64,000 nucleotides of DNA from Aldrovandia affinis (lineage: Eukaryota; Chordata; Actinopteri; Notacanthiformes; Halosauridae), in the NCBI GenBank assembly GCA_029706075.1, contig JAINUG010000110.1, positions 1,893,679 to 1,957,678 of the forward strand. Direction: 5' to 3'. Position numbers and translations under genes: made by a program. Positions within the stretch are counted from its first letter, which is position 1; every line of letters begins with the position of its first letter. Below the pieces are notes generated by a model. That model had not been told where the DNA came from and made no database searches. It saw only the letters and a program-made list of their open reading frames with translations. Positions 51,955-64,000 of this stretch are shown one piece after another.

Positions 51955-52400
51955 TAGTATAGCATGACTGGAAAGCATATTGTCAAATTATTAAACATAG
52001 TTAACATCTTTCAGACAGGTACCACTGTAACACTATCAATTATTTAGTCTGGGTCCAGACCAGACCAGTCAAGGCCAGACCAGTTTAATACCTAGAGCAG
52101 CATTTTTTAATTCGCACTTGTGCAATGAACGGGGCAACCTCATCTCAGACCAACATTTATTTTCAAAACCAATCAAAATGATGAGAAATTAATTTTCTAA
52201 TGAAATTCTAGCTTTGGTCAGTGTTTTATCAACTGATGACATGGATTATACAATTTAATCAAATTTGAGGACTTAAGCCCTTCAAACAGCAGGCTTGAGG
52301 ATAGGAAAAATGAAAATTGTCTAAACTTTTACAGCATTCTTACTGCTTTAGAAAGGTTTTTGCTCTGACTAAGGAGCCTTTATCTATGGAATGTGTCAGA
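51955..52400 (+). repeat. Local duplication, left copy
   Basis: Shares with 54297-55085, in the same order and orientation: CATGACTGGAAAGCATATTG, CAAGGCCAGACCAGTTTAAT, TGTGCAATGAACGGGGCAAC, GACTTAAGCCCT and TTTTTGCTCTGAC. It keeps the empty TTAA (52107-52110) where the right copy has a MITE. Confidence 0.85.
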
Positions 52401-54296
52401 TTTGTCGCAAATATACATATTTTTTAACCTGTGTTTTTTAGTTCTTTTGAGAATCATTAGTCCATTTGGCCCTAAACATATAGCATTTTTTGCATTCAGG
52501 TTATACTTTTATCCTGTGCCAATGTGATTGAGCGGGATCTTGGTTTTATATTCAGTCTAATCAGTCCCGCACCTCTTCATTGCTGACCATGGTTGGTTAT
52601 TACAAACTCAGACCCTGAGTCAGGCAGAAGCCAGTTTCTTCTTTTTTATTCCTCCAAGGGACTTTCTTACCACTGCCCTAGAGGCACACAGTAGAGGATG
52701 TAGCTATTCTAGCATAAGCCTGCACCTGAAACAAAATCTCCATATTTGCTTCTTTATGGACTGTCACCCATTGTGTTATAACACTTTTCCCAATGCCCTG
52801 GCTTCAGTCTCTATGCTACTCTATAGCACTCCCTTGTTGGCTTTTGTACCATTCAGTATACTGCAGTTATTGTACGTTCTTATCCACTAGCTCTAAATGT
52901 AGCTATAGCTATCTGTATGATCTACGTCTATGGTAGATGTGCACTCTTGAACAGACCCGTAGCTCTTTGTGTCTTCTTCTTTCATGGATTCACTGGAGGA
53001 CTGCAAATGCTGCTTACTCTAAGGAGTGTGGATTACAACCTGCTCAGACTGCTCTTACAGTAGAGTCTATTTCAAGATCACAATCTTGCAGGGGAAAGGG
53101 TTACCAAATCAAATGCCTCCAATTTGCTTTGGTTTAACAGTGGTGATTTTAGACCCTTTTTAGCCCCCCTGTCTTTCATCATCAGCCCCCCTGAAAATGT
53201 TTAGACATTCTTTTCTAAAAATATTTTTACTTAATATCTATTTTTTTAAATACCACAGATGGAGAGTGGTATTTACATTTTGAGAGCGACCACCATTGTG
53301 GTGTTTTTGTTTTGAGGAATGTAACAGTAAATTCATTTAAAAATGTAGGCTTGTGCTTTGCATGTGTACATCGCACATTCTCAATGGGGGCTGAGCCCGC
53401 TCAAAGGTCAAATCCCGAAATTGGCCCTGTCCCCAGCATTCATATACACAGCCCAAAAAGGCTCCGCACAATTATATATCTGCTAATATCCCTGTGTATG
53501 TTACAATCAGATAAAACGGGGTGCAATCAGTCAGCTTATCAAGAAATTAAACACTGGTTAATGAGAACAGAATGAAGAGTGAGACATGAATGGTGCTGAT
53601 TTCTAGGGGCATCTCAGGTCAGGCAGAAATTGATTTAACAAAGGAGAGAAGTAGTCTCTTCTAACATGGCAACCCCTTGTCATTAGGGTGATATATTTAA
53701 TATGGCGGTAGAAATACACAGTAATAGAGTGATAACCTTGCTACCATTTGCTTTTCATGGAAACCTAGAAATGACAAACACATACAAACCTACAAACTTT
53801 AAATACTTATATAGCCATTATTGGCTTGCATATCACCAGCCCAGTGCTGTGAGCTGTGAGTGTTGCACTCAATGCAGACACAAACATAAAGTTGAAAAGT
53901 ACTTTAAAGTACCCCAAGTTGCTAGATAGATCCTGTACCAATAAAAACTCATTTAGATTAAATCAAGTAGGCTAATTCACCCAGACCACAAAGAAACACA
54001 GCTCTAATGTATTCACTGACCATGCTGAAACTCAGCAAGACCACGCATCTCTTTGTCTTGTTATTTTTGTGGAGTCATAAATATGCACAACATTTTATTA
54101 CAATTCTACGGATAGCTTGAGGTTGGCACGGCACTGGTGTGAATAACAGTAAAAATAAAACAAGCATAATATCTTGCAGCTAATTCACTGTCATTTTCTA
54201 AGTTGAGCTTCTGCCGCAATATTCAAATGAGATCATCGGTTAAATCAAAAGCATTCTGAATAAAAACAAGGTATATCAGATATGAGCTGTCTGACA
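52401..54296. other. Intronic spacer between duplicates
   Basis: No gene. 53130-53220 begins CAGTGGTGATTTTAGACCC, which resembles one end of a hAT MITE; a matching end is not seen. Confidence 0.4.
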
Positions 54297-55085
54297 GCTC
54301 AATTAGTAAACCATGACTGGAAAGCATATTGTCAAATTATTAAATATAGTCCTTTCAGACAGGTGCTACTGCAAGGCTGTACCAATGATTTAACAGGTGA
54401 AATACCCCTGATGCCAGTGCAGATGTCTGCGTGCATAAAGAGCTCGAAAGAATGTAAGGAAGTTCAAAAGCTCACTCAGCCACAAAATAAAAAAATTTGG
54501 GATAGGGTAAAGACAGCTTCCACAGTGCCAAAATGATTTGCTCGGCCCAACCACATTGGTAAGATGTCTTGCTCCAGTCAAGGCCAGACCAGTTTAATAC
54601 CTAGAGCAGTAGCATTATTTAACCCATTCAGACCTAAAATGCCTGCTAAAAACGCCTATTAAAACCTAAGCAATTATTCTACACAACCTCTTAAAACCTG
54701 AGGGTTTTCTGGAAAGAATTTCTAAAAAAAAAAGACGTGCACTTCATTTCCCCAGTCTATTTTCAGCGAATCCAGCATTTCCAGCAAAATCCTAGAGCAG
54801 TACTCCAGGTCTTAATGGGTTAAGTTGCCCTTGTGCAATGAACGGGGCAACCTCATCTCATCGAATTTATTTTCAAAACCAATTAAAATAATGAGAAATG
54901 TACTTTATTCAATTAAATTCTAGCATCTAGCATGGAATATGCAATTTAATCAAATGTTCGGACTTAAGCCCTACAAACAGAAGGCTTGAGGATATATGGC
55001 AATTGTCTAAACTTTTACGCCATTCTTACATCTTTAGAAAAGTTTTTGCTCTGACAAAGGAGTCTTCTTTTTGGAATGCATCAAG
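54297..55085 (+). repeat. Local duplication, right copy (with MITE insert)
   Basis: Collinear with 51955-52400, about 2.3-2.7 kb apart. It is longer because a 197-bp piggyBac-like MITE sits in it and because of other indels. Moderately diverged, so not recent. Confidence 0.85.
54623..54819. mobile_element. piggyBac-like MITE with TTAA duplication
   Basis: The ends are CCCATTCAGACCT and AGGTCTTAATGGG (12 of 13 bases inverted) with TTAA at 54619-54622 and 54820-54823. The left duplicate has only one TTAA at the same place. TTAA targets are specific to piggyBac-type elements. No coding content. Confidence 0.88.
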
Positions 55086-57973
<2,888 letters not shown>

Positions 57974-57977
57974 GCAC

Positions 57978-58022
<45 letters not shown>

Positions 58023-58028
58023 CACACA
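57974..58028. repeat. (GCAC)n/(CA)n compound microsatellite
   Basis: About eight GCAC units followed by CA repeats. Confidence 0.95.
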
Positions 58029-58523
58029 GGCACACATGGATTGCCCCCCCGGTCCTCAAGTAATTCTAAAGCCTGTTCCTCTGTGCTTACCTAATAGCCT
58101 TATCTGGACTTGGCTTTCAAGTCATCTAGACTGCTGCACCCAGACCAGGCCAGAACCATTAAATGCATAGAGCCATCCCAACGGTGTTCTGAGCACGTGG
58201 CAAAAGCACATAACTACCTCTGCTTTCAAATGACACAGAATGCTCTAGTTTGGGGAGGGAGGGTAGCGTAAACGCACCTAGACAGTAGTGGAATTGCTCA
58301 TTTCACCCGTCGCAAAGTTCCACCCAGTTTGGTAGTTTCGTGGTCGGCAATAAAGGCGTTTGCGTCAACATGGGTTGGGCAGCGCATTGGGGGTGTGTCA
58401 ATGAAAAAATTAGGCGCTGTACGACTTTCGTGTGTGATAATTTGTTTATGTTCACCCAGACCACCTCTTAACTGAAATGCAGGGTGTTATGTGCTAGTTT
58501 TTGCCATTGGTAATTTGCACATA

Positions 58524-59539
58524 CACTATATGGCCAAAAGTCCTGGCTCGCAATCAGCATTCTAATTCCTCCCAAAGGTGTTCAATGGGGTTGAGGTCAG
58601 GGCTCTGTACAGGCCTCCACACCAAACTCGTCTAACCATGTCTTTATGGACCTCGCTTTGTGCACAGGGGCACAGTCATGCTGGAACAGCAAAGGGCCTT
58701 CCCCAAACTGTTGCCACAAAGTTGGAAGCGCCCAATTGGCTAAGATGTCTTCGTATCCTGTAGCATTAAAAAATACCCTTCACTGGAACTAAGGGGCCTA
58801 TCCCAAACCCTGAGAAACAGCCCCAGACCATTATCCCTCCTCCACCAAACTTTACAGTAGGCACTATGCATTCCGGAAGGTAGCATTCTCCTGGCATCCG
58901 CCAAACCCAGATTCGTCCATCAGACTGCCAGATAGTGAAGCATGATTCATCACTCCAAAGAACACATTTCCACTGCTCCAGAGTCCAGTTGTGGCGTGCT
59001 TTATACCACTCCGCCGACGCTTGGCATTGCGCATGGTGACGTGAGGCTTGTGTGCAGCTGCTCGGCCATGGAAGCCCATTCCATGAAGCTTCCAACGCAC
59101 AGTCCTTGTGCTGATGGTGCTTCCAGAGGCAGTTTGGTACTTTGTAGTGAGTGATGCAGCAGATGATAGGCGATTTTTACATGCTACGCGCTTCAGCACT
59201 CGTCGGCCCCGCTCTGAGTTTGCGTGGTCTACCACTTTGTGGCTGAGCTGTTGTTGCTCCTAGGCGCTTCCACTTCACAATAATAGAATTTACAGTTGAC
59301 CAGGGCACATCTTAGGGCAGAAATTTCACGAAATGACCTGTGGCAAAGGTGGCATCCTATGACAGTGCCGCGTTTAAAGTCACTGAGCTCTTAACGAACC
59401 ATTCTGAAGTCTAAATGTTTGTCTGTGGAGATTGCATGGCTATGTGCTGGATTTTATGCACCTGTTGGGAATGGGTGTGGCTGAAACACCTGAACTCAAT
59501 AATTAGTAGGGGTGTCCACTGACTTTTGGCCATATAGTG
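58524..59539 (-). mobile_element. Tc1-like transposon, second copy, internally deleted
   Basis: Terminal CACTATATGGCC repeats on both ends. Left TA is at 58522-58523 and the right TA has become CA (59540-59541). It is 1,016 bp against 1,248 bp for the other copy. Between the left terminus and AGTCCTGGCTCGCAATC about 230 bp corresponding to 39344-39560 of the full copy are missing. Confidence 0.93.
58543..59402 (-). pseudogene. Tc1 transposase, defective second copy
   Basis: Minus-strand homologue of the 38469 transposase. The ATG at 59402-59400 is followed by a stop at codon 4 (TAA at 59393-59391). Indels shift the frame in the N-terminal third and again near RNAKRR. Recognisable pieces include [40 protein letters not shown] (first catalytic Asp), [17 protein letters not shown], and the region of the second Asp and the NPIEHLW Glu near 58570-58690. 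The C-terminal 60 or so residues are deleted. Not functional. Confidence 0.9.
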
Positions 59540-59946
59540 CATGAACAGATGGGGAATGTATTGCATATCCGCCCTATCACACAGGTTTTGTGTATGTTCT
59601 GTATTTCACCTCTCTCTGAGGCAAATCGTTCCACAAACTATTTGAAATACAAGGAAGGGAGAGAAATCAAAATGTGGGACAGCTGGTCACCTTTGTTAGT
59701 TTAGTTTAGCATTGTACGTCAGATTATGTACTTATGTATTATTGTAATGAAAGAGAGTCCCGTAGCTTTCTCTTTGCAAGCCTTGGCGCTTGCTCTTCTT
59801 CAAGAAATTGCCAGTTCGCCATGGCAAAGGTATTAAAGGGGAAAAAATTGGATGATCTGATTGGCCAGACTGCGCTACCATCTTTTGACACAAAACTACC
59901 AGAATGCACACCCCTTCATTCCACTTTGATGACAAAACTAGAGCCC

Positions 59947-61940
59947 AGATTTTATTCACAGTCCAAAACCTTTTGGCAGAGCATGCTGCCTACAAGGATC
60001 TGTGTGCTTGCCTGTGTGTTATTTGAGGTTAATTTGAGGTTCTGAAACTTCTTCCCTCCATCCACTGACCCAGTTTATGTATATCCAGACAAATGTTGAC
60101 AGCGGAAATATAGTTCAGGAACAATCTATCAGCTGGTTCAACCAGTTTCTGATCCTACAGATGCTTTATCTGCCAACACATGAATTGGTAAAAGCTGACA
60201 CAGCCCTTAGGTGCCAAAAGGTTTATAGTGGTATCTGCGTGAGTCGAGCAGCAAATGTAGTAGAAGTCCACCCCCGGGCATTCCATGTGATTGCCATTAA
60301 CAAGACGTGCCTACTCTGTCTTTCAGATTCACGAGCACAAGCAACAATTTTCATTGATGTGAAATATTACAATCGCACTCGCTTATGCTTAAGCATCGAT
60401 GAATGTCGCAACAGTGAAATTCTAAGTTGCCTTCACTTTAAATAACAATAACAGCCACAGCTAAACAGACATGTTTAAGGAGTGAACAGAGCACAAAGGT
60501 GGAGGAGAGGAGAGTTGCCCTGATGTCACATTCACAGCAAATCCTAACTCTCATTTGGCGCCAGTTTTTACGTGAAAGAAACAGTTTATCCTTTCCCTTT
60601 CTGCCCAGCCTTATGAGCTAAGAGGGGAGTCTACAGAGATGGCCAGAGGACAGCAGAACTGTAACATTAACAGAGCAGACCTGCAAAAAACAACAGTCCC
60701 AACCTTTCATCCGCATCATCTGATGAGTGAACAGCAGGACTGACCCAAGACAGCCGGCATTTGAACTTTACATACACACGAGCTAAAAACATACACACTT
60801 GTTGGGTTTACTTATTAGCAGAACCTAACTCAGCAAGCAATGTAGAGGGTTAACATTGTAAAAAGTAAAGGAACACCATATAAGAGTAACTAAAACACAT
60901 ATAGAGGCCCACACCAAACTCTGCTGTCACCTTAATAGGCAAGATGTATATCTATTCATAGAATATATACATTTTATGCATACAAAAATGACATGTATAA
61001 GACTTTATACATATGCAAGACTTGAGCATTAATATCTATTTCCAGTAAATGCACAGGGTGAGTACGAATATCCAAATCAGTAACAGCAATGTGCCCGATT
61101 AGAGTCCATTTTTAAGCAATTGTTAACTATATTTGTGGATCGCCGGCAACCTTATCATGTCATTCAGATTGTTGGTAGCGGAATTTCGGAATGATGCAGC
61201 AAAAAGATGTTGCTTTAGTCCAGCTGGTGAAGTGGTGATTGGCTGCATAACAGCATTTCTCACATCATTACTGATGAATCACTAAAAACACATTCGCATT
61301 TTGTTTGGAAAGGAAAGCCATGCAAACTCTCATTGATATTCAGTGATGACAAAACACACAAAATCAAGATACAATTACATTGTGAAAAGTTAAATAAAAA
61401 ATGACAAAATATGATTTATTACCAAGACCTTCTGCTTATCCTGCAACATTGTGTAACTGAGAGCTCATTGGAAATATAATTCATTATCAACTTATAGGCT
61501 TAATGCTATTGCCTGCCTCAACAATTACCAAGGCTTTTGTGTGAAATGCAGTACCAATGTTGCCATGATTCAGCAAAGGCATATGGATCAAAGGTTGTTT
61601 TAGGGTACTGAATGTCGTGCACAATTGCTCAGCCATGCATCAGTTACTTACAGTGCACCTTGCCATTGGAGGTATGTTTACATCACCATGGCAACAGAAG
61701 TGGTCTGACATCCAATGAGACGAGCCTGAGCACTGTCCTCGTGGGCTCAACAATGTACCAGAACCTCAAAATCAGGTTAATCACATGTAATGAGGTTATG
61801 GGTGACAGTGGAGTATGCCCATCAATCTCTTGTCCAAAATCTAGGTTAGAGTAGGTGAAAAATTGATTCTATTGATAATTGATAATAGCTACTAGAAATC
61901 AGCAGCAAAGGGTGAAATGATGCATGTGCCCTCCCGTTAA
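59947..61940. other. Intronic, nothing recognised
   Basis: The 122-residue plus-strand frame at 60077-60445 has no recognisable domain. One RFX-like motif is listed separately. Confidence 0.45.
61682..61695. promoter_or_regulatory. RFX X-box-like palindrome
   Basis: ATCACCATGGCAAC differs from GTNRCC-N2-RGYAAC only at the first base. Confidence 0.35.
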
Positions 61941-62365
61941 AGGGGAACACTCCCGATTTCTATAATTTGATGTTTTTCCTTACCTCAAAAAAACAAAAAA
62001 ACATTGTGCTGTTCTCATAGCTACTCCAGTAGCACTCTTATTGGTTGTAAATCAGGAAGTGTAGTCTATGAAAATACTATAGATATTTCAGAAATCTTGT
62101 TCGTTTCATACAACTGTTAGAAGTAGGAGATGTCTCAATAGTGGGTATGTGCATACTCTCGCAGTGAGCCGATAAAGAGTGTGCAAGATGTTACAGCAAT
62201 GCCCAGGGAAGTGAGAATAGCCCATATATTCACAGGGAGCAGGTAGGACTTCCCTGCTCTTAACTACGTAAGCAGTGCTTGGCACTATATCGCAGTTCAG
62301 GCTGCTGGAGCAGCAATGAGACCACTGCAAAACACAAAATTCTAGGAATCTGGGAGTGTTCCCCT
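61941..62365. mobile_element. TTAA-flanked MITE (piggyBac-like), 425 bp
   Basis: The ends AGGGGAACACTCCCGATTTC and (reverse strand) AGGGGAACACTCCCAGATTC are inverted repeats, with TTAA at 61937-61940 and 62366-62369. Inner bases (TATAATTTG against TAGAATTTTG) extend the similarity to about 30 bp. The minus-strand 91-residue frame inside is not a known transposase. Confidence 0.8.
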
Positions 62366-62369
62366 TTAA

Positions 62370-64000
62370 GCACAAGGGCATACAAGATATTTATGCATGT
62401 ATACACTTGTTAAACATAGAAAGTATAGATATTGTATATTTATATTCATACACTCATTATGGAACATGGATAGCAGACACCATACAAAAAAAATACTTCA
62501 AATTTAAAATCAAAACCACATAGTGCTATAGGAACATATTCATTGTCAGTTTCAAAACAGTCCGTTTCAGGGGGGTTTTCTCCTAAAAATTTTATTGTTA
62601 AAAATTCTTAAAGAAACCGAAGCGATGCTCCTACTGAAAAAGCTAGAGAGAACAGGCCAAAGGGATTCCTTTCAAAGATCTGAACTACAGGTGGCAGCCC
62701 ACTTTGAAGACTGCCAACTCAATGGCTTGCCAGCATCTCCCTTTGAGGGAGCAACTACAGAAAAAAAGGGACACAATTGCCACTTCTCATCAAGCCCATC
62801 TATATTAATCAGAAGCTTTCATATCAAAAGAGGAGAGGTAGCGGGCACCCTGGCAACATATTCTGAGGAATGCTGATGTGGTATTTGCCCAGATGGAGAG
62901 CGATTTAGCTGGAACAGAGTGCACAACATCTGACATATTTACATGTTCCAAAGGAGTGAGCAACTCCGGGTACGCTTGCGACAGCCGTCCAGGAACAGTG
63001 ACGTCTGCTCTCTACCCCCTAAAAGCCTCCCCCTTTCCTAATGTGTATCTTTTTTCTTTTCTTCCGCAAAAGAAGATTTGTGACTGTCAGGCCTCAGATA
63101 AACACAGACGGACTCCCTTAAAAGGAGAAAATATGCTCCTTTAGGAAGGCGCACAATGGACAGATTCCACAAAAGTCCCCATAACCCCTGGACTGCAAAA
63201 GAACAAAATCTTCCCATGCCATGTCTTCAGACAATAAACAATGCAATCAAGTTTTCATTAGGGCTGATACCAATTACAAACCACAAACTATGATGTTATA
63301 AACAGTGAACTACTGCAATTGCGTTATAGACACAAAAGCTACTTTTCATCCATCTTAATCTTCCCATTGGGCCTGGGTATAACTGGGGAAAAGGGCATGA
63401 TTTGTTTTGTTCCTAAAAAGAAAGCACAGAATAAAACTGAATTTCTTTAGTCGTGAACATCATTCAAAACTTCTGACTGCTTTAGGGTAAGCTATTACAT
63501 TGAGCAGAATGTCTTACAATTTCTGCAAACACATTCTGACAAATGCCATTTCTGGTATTCTATTGTATTCCAAATTTCCACTGTGCGTACTGGAAAGCTG
63601 ACAGGACCACGGCCAAACAATTTCACTTTCCCAATGGATAATTTGTAATATTTGAAGTGTGTGAATACCCCTATAACCCCCTCAAAAAGGAAGGAGTGTG
63701 CTGAGTGAGATGTGTTATTGCAAATACCACATAGCATGATCAGATATGATTAAAAAGCAGACACCAGCTAAACTCATTTGACAGTTTACAGTGGGTTTTT
63801 ATTGTTGAGGCACTGAATATACTCTACCTGTAACCTTACTGAAAGGCTCTAATTATTTATCAAGATTATAATAATGAACAAATCTAGCAATTAATTCCGT
63901 TCTGCTCCCAGTTATCTACACCGAAGTTAAAAGGTGGTGTAACAGCAAAGCCTTCAATGCCATAAATGTGATTATTTTCAGCCCACACATTTTGAACATA
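62370..64000. other. Intronic, nothing recognised
   Basis: Unique-looking sequence to the window edge, without repeats or exon-like frames that I can support. Confidence 0.5.

Larger units (their letters stand above)
58262..59946 (+). mobile_element. Harbinger-like element, copy C, split by a Tc1
   Basis: The left part (CGTCGCAAAG, GGTAGTTTCGTGG, GGGTTGGGCAGCGCATTGGG) matches copy B at 22660-22765 and copy D. The right part (GAAATTGCCAGTTCGCCATG, TCTGATTGGCCA, ACAAAACTAGAGCCC) matches the last 270 bp of copy B. The 58524-59539 Tc1 is inserted between. Termini are worn and the borders approximate. Confidence 0.65.

Noticed and set aside
53139-53230. hAT MITE starting CAGTGGTGATTTTAG
   Set aside because: Only one terminus is convincing; no inverted end or 8-bp duplication was found.
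60077-60445. 122-residue plus-strand frame near copy C
   Set aside because: No recognisable domain, not within the transposon consensus, and not matched in the other Harbinger-like copies.

Overview
This window looks like nuclear DNA of a ray-finned fish. It is AT-rich, mostly non-coding, dense in (CA)n microsatellites, and full of fish-type mobile elements: tRNA-derived SINEs, an L2-type LINE, Tc1-like transposons, and hAT, piggyBac and Harbinger-like MITEs. The CR1/L2-like tail near 47.4 kb and the large introns hint at an early-branching teleost, but the species call is tentative. It is not bacterial, and I find no operon, CRISPR array or phage.

The only host coding sequence I can support is two short exons on the minus strand of one gene, the type I cGMP-dependent protein kinase (PRKG1/prkg1). 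The exon at 55703-55869 comes first and the exon at 30911-31024 follows. Both have canonical splice sites and their phases fit. Together they encode the start and core of the first cGMP-binding domain (CNB-A). The intron between them is 24,678 bp. Everything left of 30911 is the next intron. Everything right of 55869 is upstream gene sequence, where the alternative first exons should lie; I found none in the window. The kinase domain is outside the window.

The rest is intron carrying layered transposon insertions. 0.8-3.5 kb: a small hAT MITE, a palindromic foldback element and three copies of one SINE family. 9.4-13.7 kb: SINEs and several relics of a Harbinger-like element (copies D and A). 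20.6-25.9 kb: SINE fragments, the most complete Harbinger-like copy (B), an L2 LINE fragment with readable reverse transcriptase, and a hAT MITE with perfect 8-bp target duplications. 34-40 kb: a long-inverted-repeat element, a probable solo LTR and a nearly intact Tc1 element. 45.7-47.5 kb: a second SINE family and a LINE tail. 51.9-55.1 kb: a local duplication, one copy interrupted by a piggyBac-like MITE. 58.2-62.4 kb: Harbinger-like copy C split by a second Tc1, then another TTAA-flanked MITE.

The main value of the window is that several insertions have their own empty sites elsewhere in it (L2 in B against A, Tc1 in C against D, piggyBac MITE in one duplicate against the other). This fixes element boundaries and the order of events without outside data. 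Possible regulatory signals are three RFX X-box-like palindromes. I found no convincing new protein-coding system, and the long anonymous reading frames look like chance.
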